Assembly: GCA_902783445.1 (NCBI GenBank)
Contig: CACZQX010000109.1
Coordinates: 1-10,157 of the forward strand
DNA length: 10,157 nucleotides
Direction of reading: 5' to 3'
Origin: an uncultured Lachnospiraceae bacterium
GTDB lineage: Bacteria; Bacillota; Clostridia; Lachnospirales; Lachnospiraceae
Part shown: positions 1 through 5,962 of the stretch, in pieces
Layout: every line of letters starts with the position of its first letter
How positions within the stretch are numbered: the first letter of the stretch is position 1
The notes under the pieces: generated by a model
What the model was told of the DNA's origin: nothing
The model's database searches: none
What the model saw: only the letters and a program-made list of their open reading frames with translations
Translations under genes and position numbers: made by a program

Positions 1-1
1 A

Positions 2-640
2 AGCCCGGTATTGGTTGGCGAGAACACATACATTGCAGCTAAGATGAAGCAGCTTAAAGGCGGCGAAGAAGCTTTCGGATATTCCTTCGAAAAATTTGTG
101 CTTTTTGCCGAGTCGTTGGGACTTGGTACGGTATGGATCGGCGGCACCATGAACAGAGACGTTTTCGAACAAGTAATGGGTGTTGCGGAAGACGAGGTTT
201 TGCCATGCGTTTCTCCTATCGGATATCCCGCAAAGAAGCGCTCCCTTCGCGAAAACATGATGCGCAAAGGAATTAAGGCGGATACAAGAAAAGACTTTGG
301 CGAGATTTTCTTCGAAAACGATTTAAAAAGCCCTCTCGATCCGGCGAAAGTATCGGATATAAGCGATGCTTTCGAAATGGTAAGATGGGCACCTTCGGCG
401 GTAAATAAACAGCCTTGGCGCATTGTAAAAGACGGAAACAACTTCCATTTTTATGAAATGCAGAGCCCGGGATATGTTAACAAAAAGGGCTGGGATATGC
501 AAAAAATAGACATGGGAATCGCACTTTGCCATTTTGAAATCGGCTTAAAAGACTGCGGCAAAAACCCTGTATTTTCCATCAACGACCCGGGAATTGCCCA
601 TGATGAAAACATGCAATATATTGCAACATACAGTATATAA
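2..640 (+). CDS. Nitroreductase-family protein (TM nitroreductase type), 3' part
   Basis: The frame is open from base 2 with no stop and no convincing start: the TTG at 11 has no ribosome site and the codons before it (Ser-Pro-Val) read naturally into the protein. The gene therefore starts left of the window. The visible 210 or so residues contain two repeats of a nitroreductase-like fold. Near the left end is the segment with FEKFVLFAESLGLGTVWIGG, as in the helix/strand that follows the flavin site. Later comes APSAVNKQPWR, the second half-site typical of the putative TM nitroreductase family (FMN-dependent, PF14512-like). Such enzymes are presumed cytoplasmic NAD(P)H-dependent oxidoreductases; the substrate cannot be told. 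The stop TAA ends at 640 and is followed by a 111-bp gap to the next gene, which has its own promoter, so this is probably the last gene of its transcript. Family assignment is fairly sure, function is not. Confidence 0.85.
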   Translation, partial: SPVLVGENTYIAAKMKQLKGGEEAFGYSFEKFVLFAESLGLGTVWIGGTMNRDVFEQVMGVAEDEVLPCVSPIGYPAKKRSLRENMMRKGIKADTRKDFGEIFFENDLKSPLDPAKVSDISDAFEMVRWAPSAVNKQPWRIVKDGNNFHFYEMQSPGYVNKKGWDMQKIDMGIALCHFEIGLKDCGKNPVFSINDPGIAHDENMQYIATYSI

Positions 641-675
641 AATTATGACATTTTACTTGTAAGTTTTACTTAAAT

Positions 676-722
676 TACTGTTAACATCGCATTATAAATA
701 TATTATAATGATGTTAACAGTA
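676..722. promoter_or_regulatory. Long inverted repeat with two TGTTAACA palindromes (probable operator)
   Basis: Perfect 13-bp arms lie at 676-688 (TACTGTTAACATC) and 710-722 (GATGTTAACAGTA). Inside them a further 7-bp pair (ATTATAA 691-697, TTATAAT 703-709) leaves a 5-base loop (698-702) and a 2-base bulge (689-690). Each arm also holds the self-palindrome TGTTAACA, and the two palindrome centres are 33 bp apart, about three helical turns. The left arm covers the -35 box and the right arm covers the expected transcription start, the layout of a repressor operator pair. A run of five T (723-727) follows the hairpin, so it could also end the nitroreductase transcript. The binding protein is unknown. 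Confidence 0.7.
681..709 (+). promoter_or_regulatory. Sigma-A-type promoter for the DUF2974-NfeD-SPFH operon
   Basis: The -35 box TTAACA (681-686) and the perfect -10 box TATAAT (704-709) are separated by 17 bp. The expected start is near 716, leaving a leader of about 36 bases before the ATG at 752. Both boxes lie within the inverted repeat 676-722, so this promoter is probably controlled. Confidence 0.75.
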
Positions 723-751
723 TTTTTATTTATACATTTTCTGGGGGAAAG

Positions 752-1870
752 ATGGCAAATATATTAGACTATGTAAAATGGCGTGGGGATATAGCTCTAA
801 CGCCTGAAAATTTCAACGAACTGGATGCTTTGATTTTGGCAACGGCGGTGTATGTCAAGTGGGGCGGGATTATTCCTGCCATAGGCGAAGGTGAATTTAC
901 AACATTTGAGGATGCAGTACCCTTCGTCGGCGATAAGTATGCAAATGAAGAAATGCCTTTAAGCACCATGTTTACGGACAGAATTCACTTTCTTATAGAA
1001 GCAATGGCAAGATCTGTACGTTTCAAGGATTTACACGTAATGAATTACATTTGCATCAACGACAGGGACATGGATCAACAGTTTGAAGCTTACACGGTGG
1101 AAATTGACAAAAAATCCGCGGTTATTGTTTTTGCGGGCACCGACAGAAGTTTTGCCGGATGGAAAGAAAACTTTATGATGAGCTTTCGTGATTCGGTTCC
1201 GGCGCAGGAATCGGCTACCGAATATGTAAATAAAGTGGGAAAAAGATATAAAAGACTCTGGCTTTGCGGTCATTCGAAAGGCGGCAATCTTTCCATTTAC
1301 AGCGGATCCATGTGCAGCATGCGAATTCAGAATAAAATAGAGAAAGTCTACAATTTTGATTGCCCGGGATTCAGAGAACAATTCTTTAAACGCCCGGAAT
1401 ATCTTATGATCAGAAGTCGTGTTCAATCATTTTATCCTGCGGTTTCCTTCGTAGGGATGTTAATGGTACACGATGAAAAGTATAATGTAGTAGATACAAG
1501 CGTAGACACCATAGTTGCGCATAATGCATTTAATTGGAATGTGGAAGGCACAAAAATCCTTTGTCTCGAAAGTTTAAAGGGAAAAGGTGCCTATTATGAC
1601 ATAGTATCGGATGAATGGCTGAAAAGCCTGACAGATGATGAAAAAGAAGAGTTTGTTACATCTTTCTTTCAACTAATGGAAGATGCGGGAGTTGAAACAA
1701 CAAACGATCTTTGGAACTTAAAAGTTGACAATCTGATGGGATTTATTAAGGGGTTTGCGAAACTTGACGGCAAACGGAAAAAGAATGTATTTAAGGTACT
1801 TTTAAATCTTCTCGGCGCAGGCAGCAAGTACAGATATGTTCTTAATACTCCGAACAAGAAAAGAAAGTAG
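752..1870 (+). CDS. DUF2974 (Mbeg1-like) alpha/beta hydrolase
   Basis: This 372-residue protein opens with MANILDYVKWRGDIALT, the conserved start of DUF2974 (PF11187, Mbeg1-like) proteins. The nucleophile elbow GHSKGG lies at residues 173-178 with Ser175 as probable nucleophile, after a strand reading LWLCG. A preceding AVIVFAGTD segment matches the oxyanion-side strand of lipases, and an AHNAFNW motif near residue 258 would supply the catalytic His. No signal peptide or membrane segment is seen, so it is probably a cytoplasmic or membrane-associated esterase or lipase-like enzyme; no substrate is established for the family. The start is fixed by GGGGGAAAG at 743-751. It is first in an operon: the NfeD gene starts 9 bases after its stop, which suggests that the hydrolase works near the NfeD/SPFH membrane complex. 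The basic, Lys/Arg-rich C-terminus (NTPNKKRK) might touch membrane or nucleic acid. Confidence 0.85.
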   Translation: MANILDYVKWRGDIALTPENFNELDALILATAVYVKWGGIIPAIGEGEFTTFEDAVPFVGDKYANEEMPLSTMFTDRIHFLIEAMARSVRFKDLHVMNYICINDRDMDQQFEAYTVEIDKKSAVIVFAGTDRSFAGWKENFMMSFRDSVPAQESATEYVNKVGKRYKRLWLCGHSKGGNLSIYSGSMCSMRIQNKIEKVYNFDCPGFREQFFKRPEYLMIRSRVQSFYPAVSFVGMLMVHDEKYNVVDTSVDTIVAHNAFNWNVEGTKILCLESLKGKGAYYDIVSDEWLKSLTDDEKEEFVTSFFQLMEDAGVETTNDLWNLKVDNLMGFIKGFAKLDGKRKKNVFKVLLNLLGAGSKYRYVLNTPNKKRK

Positions 1871-1879
1871 GGATATGAT

Positions 1880-2299
1880 ATGGCTTGGATTGTATGGCTG
1901 ATTATCGCCGTAGCCTTGGCGGTTATCGAGCTCGTAACGATTAACCTGGTCTGCGTTTGGTTTGTTGTAAGCGCAGTTGCCGCAATTTTTGTTTCCCTTG
2001 CTACGGATTCTATCGTTATTCAGCTTGCGGTATTTGTAATTGCGGGAGTCGTCCTTATGTTGCTTACAAGGCCGATGCTTATGAAAAGGCTGGGTAAGAG
2101 CAACGAAAAAACAAATCTTGACAGGGTTGTGGGCATGCAAGGCATTGTAACGGAAAATATTGAACCCTTAAAGGTAGGCGAAGTTAAAGTTGATGGCAAG
2201 CTTTGGAGTGCGGTTTCGGACATTCTCATCGAAAAGGACGAAGTCGTTGAAATCGTGTCAATTGACGGTGTTAAGCTAAATGTAAAAAAGGCAGAATAA
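1880..2299 (+). CDS. NfeD-family membrane protein (short form)
   Basis: This 139-residue protein has two or three hydrophobic segments in its first 70 residues (from WIVWLIIAVALAVIELV through LAVFVIAGVVLMLLTRP). A soluble C-terminal domain of about 65 residues follows, rich in beta strands (GMQGIVTENIEPLKVGEVKVDGKLWSAVS...), which is the OB-fold typical of short NfeD proteins (PF01957). NfeD proteins are partners of SPFH/stomatin proteins and are encoded next to them in many bacteria, as in E. coli ybbJ-qmcA; here the SPFH gene follows by 61 bp. It lacks the ClpP-like serine protease domain of long NfeD proteins, so it is a partner or anchor, not a protease. The start ATG has an AGGG just upstream, overlapping the end of the hydrolase gene, in keeping with co-transcription. 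Confidence 0.9.
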   Translation: MAWIVWLIIAVALAVIELVTINLVCVWFVVSAVAAIFVSLATDSIVIQLAVFVIAGVVLMLLTRPMLMKRLGKSNEKTNLDRVVGMQGIVTENIEPLKVGEVKVDGKLWSAVSDILIEKDEVVEIVSIDGVKLNVKKAE

Positions 2300-2360
2300 A
2301 GAGTCGTAAATAGATTTAGGGTTTAGAAAATTTTACAGCTAACAGGAGGACAAACAGAAT

Positions 2361-3290
2361 ATGGAAAAAATAGCGATACTTGTTGTAATTGTCATAATAG
2401 CAATGATTATTATTTTGCCAAACTTAAGGGTTGTACCCCAGGCCATGGCATATGTAATCGAAAGATTGGGAAGCTACCATGTAACATGGAATCACGGTCT
2501 TCATTTTAAAGCACCTTTTGTAGACAGGATAGCGTGTGTGGTTACCTTAAAAGAAATCGTTAAGGACTTTGCTCCGCAGCCGGTTATTACAAAAGATAAT
2601 GTAACGATGCAAATCGATACGGTAGTGTATTTTCAAATAACAGACCCTAAAATGTACACGTACGGCGTTGTTGACCCAATTAATGCAATCGAAAACTTGA
2701 CGGCAACCACTCTTAGAAATATTATCGGTGAGCTTGAACTTGACCAAACTCTTACAAGCCGTGATATTATAAACAGCAAAATGAGAGCTATTTTGGATGA
2801 GGCTACGGATCCATGGGGAATTAAGGTTACCAGAGTTGAACTTAAAAATATCCTTCCGCCGCGCGACATTCAGGAAGCTATGGAAAAACAGATGCGTGCG
2901 GAACGTGAACGTCGTGAGAAAATTCTTCAGGCGGAAGGTGAAAAGAAATCACGTATCCTTATAGCGGAAGGTGAAAAAGAAAGCCTTATCTTGCAGGCGG
3001 AAGCCGAAAAAGAAAGTACAATTCTTCGCGCCGAAGCAGAGAAGGAAAAACGTATCAGGGTTGCCGAAGGTGAGGCTGAAGCAGTTCTTAAGATTAAAGA
3101 AGCTGAAGCAAAAGGTCTCGAACTCTTAAAAGAAGCTCAAGCCGATTCGGCAGTTTTGGCACTTAAGAGCTACGAAGCCATGGCAAAAGTGGCTGACGGC
3201 CAGGCAACAAAGCTTATCGTACCGGCAAATTTGCAGGATGTGGTAAGTTTTGGCGCAGCTATAAAAGAAGCGGTAAAAGATGTGAAATGA
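2361..3290 (+). CDS. SPFH-domain / stomatin-like (QmcA-type) membrane scaffold protein
   Basis: This 309-residue protein begins with one membrane segment (residues 3-21, IAILVVIVIIAMIIILPNL). The SPFH/band-7 domain follows (about 22-185), with typical stretches such as RLGSYHVTWNHGLHFKAPFVDRI, VITKDNVTMQIDTVVYFQI and the signature TLRNIIGELELDQTLTSRDIIN. From about 180 to 265 it is a long charged coiled coil built of EAEKE/AEGE-type repeats, and the last 45 residues form a hydrophobic oligomerisation tail. The length matches E. coli QmcA and bacterial stomatins of about 305 residues. These proteins assemble into ring or cage scaffolds that organise membrane domains and modulate proteases such as FtsH. 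The start is set by AGGAGG at 2344-2349, 11 bases before the ATG. It is last in the operon and is followed by a terminator. Family assignment is secure; the cellular role here is inferred. Confidence 0.95.
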   Translation: MEKIAILVVIVIIAMIIILPNLRVVPQAMAYVIERLGSYHVTWNHGLHFKAPFVDRIACVVTLKEIVKDFAPQPVITKDNVTMQIDTVVYFQITDPKMYTYGVVDPINAIENLTATTLRNIIGELELDQTLTSRDIINSKMRAILDEATDPWGIKVTRVELKNILPPRDIQEAMEKQMRAERERREKILQAEGEKKSRILIAEGEKESLILQAEAEKESTILRAEAEKEKRIRVAEGEAEAVLKIKEAEAKGLELLKEAQADSAVLALKSYEAMAKVADGQATKLIVPANLQDVVSFGAAIKEAVKDVK

Positions 3291-3301
3291 TAGTAATATT
3301 G

Positions 3302-3335
3302 GGCGGCACTTAAACTTTGAGGTGCCGCCTTATTG
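3302..3335 (+). terminator. Intrinsic terminator of the hydrolase-NfeD-SPFH operon
   Basis: GGCGGCAC (3302-3309) pairs perfectly with GTGCCGCC (3322-3329), and two further pairs (one G-U) extend the stem inward. A T-rich but not pure stretch follows (TTATTGATTATT). It starts 12 bases after the SPFH stop codon. Its core closely matches the terminator at 8310-8338 read on the other strand. Confidence 0.8.
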
Positions 3336-3348
3336 ATTATTAATATTC

Positions 3349-3377
3349 AAAAAATCGCGACACAATTGAAGTGCCGC
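3349..3377 (-). terminator. Intrinsic terminator of the XRE regulator gene
   Basis: Read leftward, GCGGCAC (3377-3371) pairs with GTGTCGC (3363-3357), with one G-U pair and a 7-base loop, and is followed by a T6 tract (3354-3349). It lies 10 bases after the regulator's stop codon. Its first arm shares GAAGTGCCGC (plus strand) with the terminator of the dehydrogenase gene at 8328-8338. Confidence 0.7.
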
Positions 3378-3386
3378 ACATATAGC

Positions 3387-3623
3387 TTACTTGTTTTGTT
3401 GTTTATTTTGTGTTGAAAGTGAATTGTCTTCTTCTGTAAAACATATTACATCATTGGGAGTGCATTTTAGAACTATACATATTTTTTCCAAAGTTAAAAG
3501 GGTGATATTTCGCCCTTTTTTTATGCTGTCCAGAGTTTTGTTATCAATTCCCGATTTAAGTAATTGATATTGCGATATGCTTTTTTCTTTCATTGTTTTC
3601 CATAAAGGAGTGTAATCAATAAT
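3387..3623 (-). CDS. Small XRE/Cro-type HTH regulator, probable AUU start
   Basis: From the first ATG (3593, leftward) the protein would have 68 residues and begin MKEKSISQYQLL, which cuts into helix 1 of the Cro/C1-type domain. The same frame continues upstream as Ile-Asp-Tyr-Thr-Pro-Leu-Trp-Lys-Thr, matching the M-I-x-Y-x-P-L-x-x-T-M start usual in this short HTH family (PF13443-like). A strong GGAGG (3631-3635) lies exactly 7 bases before an ATT at 3621-3623 that falls where the initiator Met should be, while the ATG at 3593 has no ribosome site. The best reading is therefore a 78-residue protein starting at AUU. The recognition region is about residues 18-38 (QYQLLKSGIDNKTLDSIKKG), followed by LTLEKICIVLKCTPNDVI and a polar Gln/Asn-rich tail. 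It is divergent from the gene at 3773 and may regulate it. The family call is firm; the start codon is an inference, and a mutated start is the alternative. Confidence 0.75.
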   Translation of the reverse strand: MIDYTPLWKTMKEKSISQYQLLKSGIDNKTLDSIKKGRNITLLTLEKICIVLKCTPNDVICFTEEDNSLSTQNKQQNK

Positions 3624-3635
3624 AATTATTCCTCC
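3621..3635 (-). promoter_or_regulatory. GGAGG ribosome site spaced for an AUU start
   Basis: On the minus strand GGAGG (3635-3631) is followed by 7 bases and then ATT at 3623-3621. In the frame of the regulator this puts initiation exactly at the expected N-terminus. No ATG, GTG or TTG lies in frame between this site and the ATG at 3593, which is 37 bases away from the GGAGG and so too far to use it. Confidence 0.55.
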
Positions 3636-3638
3636 AAT

Positions 3639-3653
3639 GCGCGTTGCTCGCGC
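3639..3653 (-). other. Small GC hairpin just upstream of the regulator's ribosome site
   Basis: GCGCG (3639-3643) and CGCGC (3649-3653) are exact complements around a 5-base loop, ending 3 bases upstream of the GGAGG in the regulator's leader. In such AT-rich surroundings this GC clamp stands out. It may shape translation of the regulator or be a chance pairing; only 5 bp support it. Confidence 0.35.
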
Positions 3654-3670
3654 TTGTTGTTGATGAATGT

Positions 3671-3700
3671 TCTATAAAAATTATATTATGATATTGTGAA
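3671..3700 (-). promoter_or_regulatory. Candidate promoter of the XRE regulator gene
   Basis: Read leftward, TTCACA (3700-3695) and TATAGA (3676-3671) are 18 bp apart, which suits a sigma-A promoter firing toward the regulator. The leader would be about 40 bases. Several other AT-rich -10-like hexamers lie here, so the exact boxes are uncertain. Confidence 0.4.
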
Positions 3701-3729
3701 ACAAAACATTGTGGAGATAATCACAATAT
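3691..3729. promoter_or_regulatory. Inverted repeat in the divergent promoter region (candidate operator)
   Basis: ATATTGTGA (3691-3699) and TCACAATAT (3721-3729) are exact inverted copies separated by 21 bases, and a third ATTGTG copy lies at 3708-3713. The repeat sits between the divergent XRE regulator and the gene at 3773 and overlaps candidate promoters for both, so it is a natural site for autoregulation by the XRE protein. The arm spacing is too wide for a single small HTH dimer, so two dimers or chance remain possible. Confidence 0.45.
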
Positions 3730-3737
3730 GATATGAT
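3709..3737 (+). promoter_or_regulatory. Candidate promoter for the gene at 3773
   Basis: TTGTGG (3709-3714) and TATGAT (3732-3737) are 17 bp apart. An alternative pair is TTGTGA (3694-3699) with GATAAT (3716-3721). Both overlap the inverted repeat 3691-3729. The gene's ribosome site is GAGGTG at 3762-3767. Confidence 0.45.
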
Positions 3738-3772
3738 TTGTTTAATAATGGGGAGATTATTGAGGTGTTTTT

Positions 3773-4054
3773 ATGAAAAAGAAGGGGTTAGCAGGCTCGT
3801 TTGCGGTTGTTGTTTTGTTTATTGTTGTTATCATTGCCGTGTTTTCCACAGATTCGGAACGGGATGACAATTATGAGAAGACTGTCGGAGAAACATCATC
3901 TTATGAGCAAGTAAATACAGGATATGCTGCATATACTGAGAATTCATCGACAAATGATATTATTGAAACTTCTTCTGAAGTGGTTTTTAAAAATCAGTAT
4001 ATTCCGGAATATAGCGGGGAAAGAGTAGAAATTATTAATAGACAGCGGATATGA
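3773..4054 (+). pseudogene. Remnant of an exported protein, internally deleted
   Basis: The 93-residue reading frame begins with a lysine start and one hydrophobic segment (MKKKGLAGSFAVVVLFIVVIIAVFS), a signal anchor or signal peptide. A Ser/Thr/Glu-rich linker follows, and then YIPEYSGERVEIIN. That last stretch resembles the point where secreted DNA/RNA non-specific endonuclease-like proteins of Clostridia enter their globular domain (xPxYSGxxxVxxNxN). The frame then stops after only five more residues. In another frame, bases 4041-4076 read DSGYEPCKRCY followed by a stop, which matches the end of the small Cys-rich GYxPCxxC domain found at the C-terminus of many exported nucleases and related proteins. 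The simplest reading is a gene that lost its middle, leaving N-terminus and C-terminal tail out of frame. The nuclease identity is inference; an intact small membrane protein of unknown role is the alternative. Confidence 0.5.
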
Positions 4055-4256
4055 GCCTTGCAAGAGGTGCTATTAGCAGTTAAATAGCGGCCTTCAGCGA
4101 TTGGGGTGTTTATTGTACAGGACATTTTTATAATTATAAGCACAATAATTACAAGAAGCTTAAGTGCAATCTATAGTTGTTTTATTGTAACTAATGGAAC
4201 TTGTAGATAATTATTTTAACTATGGTTAAGCACATGCTGAGAAAGGGGAATTCCAT
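4055..4256 (+). other. Intergenic stretch with remnant tail and leader of the lipoprotein cassette
   Basis: The first 22 bases are the end of the out-of-frame GYEPCKRCY tail (stop at 4074-4076). The rest holds no convincing gene. The strongest promoter-like pair ahead of the lipoprotein is TTGTAA (4185-4190) with GATAAT (4206-4211), but the spacing is only 15 bp. The lipoprotein's ribosome site AGAAAGGGG lies at about 4240-4248. Confidence 0.4.
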
Positions 4257-5345
4257 ATGAGAAAAATGATGTTAACAATTGTAGCGATTATTTTATGCGT
4301 ATGTTTTACAGGTTGTGAAAGCAAGGAAACCGCAAAGTTTCAGCCTGAAAGTAGTTTCTTTGAGGGCTATAACAAGTTGACGGATGATGACTATGCTACT
4401 TACAGCAAGACAGCTGAGGAGAACGGACTTGGTGATACAAAAATAGCAATAAAATTAACTATAGGTGAAGTGGTAAAAGAGGATTTTGGGGATCCGACAT
4501 TTGGTGATTTGATTTGTACAGTTGGAATTACCGATAAAAACAATGGATGGCTTGCTGTGATAGATGCAACATTATTTGGAAAAGTAGAAGACTATACAAG
4601 TCTTGAAGGACATGATGTGTGGATAGCAGGGTATTATCAAGGATTTTCAAGCGTTAAGAATGTACCATCAATATTTGTTGTAAAATACTTTGATACAACA
4701 GACGGAAGTGAAATTAATACCGTATTTGGTACTTTACTTGAGGCTACATATGAATCAAGCTCGGCAATACCGCAGGATGTGACAAATGAAGCAATAAATG
4801 CAGATACAAATGATGAATCGCAAAATTATGTAGATTATGATAATGCATACAATGACTATAATTATAATGAACCTGATTACGATAATGTAGGAGTACCTTC
4901 CGAGGGACAAACAACGACAACCAGCCAAGAACAAGCACTTGCAAAAGCTAATAGTTATTTACGACATTCGAACTTCTCTTATGAGGGGCTGGTTGGGCAG
5001 TTAATATATGAGGGTTTTTCGGAATCCGATTCCAGATATGCCGTGGATAATTGCGGAGCAGACTGGTATGCACAGGCATTGGGCAAAGGACAAAGCTATT
5101 TAAAACATTCAGCATTTTCATATACAGGTTTGATTGGGCAACTTGAGTATGAGCAATTTACAAACGACCAAGCTGTATATGCCGCTAATAATTGCGGAGC
5201 TGATTGGTATGCGCAAGCCGCTGCTAAGGCACAGTCATACTTAAAACATTCGAGTTTTAGCCATGATGGACTAGTGAATCAGCTTCTATATGAAGGATTT
5301 ACTCAAGAACAGGCAGAATATGGGGTTTCTGCCGTTGGACTGTAG
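4257..5345 (+). CDS. Surface lipoprotein with three C-terminal Ltp repeats
   Basis: This 362-residue protein has a lipoprotein signal peptide: MRK, a hydrophobic core, and the lipobox FTGC with Cys20 as the lipidated residue. A globular region (about 30-160) reads like a small beta-rich, OB-type domain (KIAIKLTIGEVVKED, WLAVIDATLFG, HDVWIAGYYQGF). Next comes a low-complexity Asn/Asp/Tyr-rich linker (about 185-215), then three tandem 47-residue repeats at 227-273, 274-320 and 321-362. Each repeat contains AxxYLxHSxFSxxGLxxQLxYExF; the first two end in the NCGADWYAQ motif. These match the host-cell-surface-exposed lipoprotein repeat (Ltp, PF07553), known from the prophage TP-J34 lipoprotein that blocks phage DNA injection in Streptococcus thermophilus. 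The start has an AGAAAGGGG ribosome site. It heads a cassette with another lipoprotein and a SHOCT protein. Lipoprotein and repeats are firm; an anti-phage role is a hypothesis, since Ltp repeats also occur in bacterial proteins without it. Confidence 0.88.
   Translation: MRKMMLTIVAIILCVCFTGCESKETAKFQPESSFFEGYNKLTDDDYATYSKTAEENGLGDTKIAIKLTIGEVVKEDFGDPTFGDLICTVGITDKNNGWLAVIDATLFGKVEDYTSLEGHDVWIAGYYQGFSSVKNVPSIFVVKYFDTTDGSEINTVFGTLLEATYESSSAIPQDVTNEAINADTNDESQNYVDYDNAYNDYNYNEPDYDNVGVPSEGQTTTTSQEQALAKANSYLRHSNFSYEGLVGQLIYEGFSESDSRYAVDNCGADWYAQALGKGQSYLKHSAFSYTGLIGQLEYEQFTNDQAVYAANNCGADWYAQAAAKAQSYLKHSSFSHDGLVNQLLYEGFTQEQAEYGVSAVGL
4935..5342 (+). repeat. Three tandem Ltp-repeat units (141-bp period)
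   Basis: The units run 4935-5075, 5076-5216 and 5217-5342; the last is cut short by the stop. The protein repeats are clearly related (YL-[RK]-HS-x-FS, GLxxQLxYE), but the DNA has diverged, so this is an old internal duplication, not a recent one. Cys residues 266 and 313 in NCGADW are present in units 1 and 2 and absent in unit 3. Confidence 0.85.
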
Positions 5346-5437
5346 ACATGATGATAGGTGGAACGAATTGAAAAAGAGAGTTTTTAACAATCATAAACTT
5401 GTGATTAAAAGGTTTAAGGCTATTAGGAGTGAAAGAA

Positions 5438-5938
5438 ATGAAAAAAATTATTTTGGGAATATTATTCATGATGATGCTTTTTGTTATGGCTTGTGGGAGT
5501 GAAATTACGGATGAAAAAGAAGAATTATCTGCGATAGAAGATAATATTTACGTAGACACAATGGAAGATTCTGCTATTGTAACAGATGAAAGCCGCGTAG
5601 ACCGATACAATAGGCTCTATGACACATATGTTGTGAACATTAAACTTGATGGCATCGAAGGAAATGTTGAATATTTTACAGCTACCGTAAAAGATTCGAT
5701 ATATGACAGTTATTTAACAGAAGATGTTGCAATAGGAGCTATTAAAGAATGTTATTCCTTATTAAGCGATTCAAATAATAGTCCGAATTGTGAGGGATAC
5801 ACAGAAAGTGGCAAATTGGTATTTTCGTTTGGGGCAGGAGGAGATTATGAGTATGTCCATGTTTATGATGAAAATTACAGGCATGAGCAGTATGGACTAA
5901 TATCTGATGACTATGATTATATTATGGGAAAGCAGTAA
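5438..5938 (+). CDS. Small lipoprotein of unknown function
   Basis: The ATG at 5438 is chosen because AGGAG (5425-5429) lies 8 bases before it; the GTG at 5429 in the same frame overlaps that ribosome site and is unlikely. The 166-residue product starts MKKIILGILFMMMLFVMAC, a short signal peptide with lipobox VMAC (lipidated Cys19). An acidic linker follows (GSEITDEKEELSAIEDN...). The rest is a compact domain of about 110 residues with alternating strands (VVNIKLDGIEGNVEYFTATVKDS, ESGKLVFSFGAGGDYEYVHVYDENY). No catalytic motif is seen and I do not recognise the family. It lies 92 bases after the Ltp lipoprotein and 24 bases before the zinc-ribbon protein, all in one direction, so co-transcription is likely. 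It probably sits on the outer face of the membrane and may partner the Ltp protein. Confidence 0.8.
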   Translation: MKKIILGILFMMMLFVMACGSEITDEKEELSAIEDNIYVDTMEDSAIVTDESRVDRYNRLYDTYVVNIKLDGIEGNVEYFTATVKDSIYDSYLTEDVAIGAIKECYSLLSDSNNSPNCEGYTESGKLVFSFGAGGDYEYVHVYDENYRHEQYGLISDDYDYIMGKQ

Positions 5939-5962
5939 TTGAAAGAAGAGAGGTAAAGTGAT

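Noticed and set aside
676..722. BirA or Rex type binding site
   Set aside because: The TGTTAAC/GTTAACA arms resemble BirA half-sites, but they are 27 bp apart where about 14-16 is expected, and no biotin gene is near. Rex sites have arms only a few bases apart.
3691..3729. Rex or CRP-like site (TTGTGA...TCACAA)
   Set aside because: The half-sites match, but the gap is 21 bp where about 6 is needed, and no redox operon follows.
4100..4210. Hydrophobic TTG-started frame of 37 codons between the remnant gene and the lipoprotein
   Set aside because: No ribosome site, and the composition is what AT-rich non-coding DNA gives; not supported as a gene.
5290..5502. Small open frame of 70 codons bridging the two lipoprotein genes
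   Set aside because: It overlaps the ends of both lipoprotein genes in another frame, has no ribosome site at its ATG and no recognisable domain; it is most likely a shadow frame.
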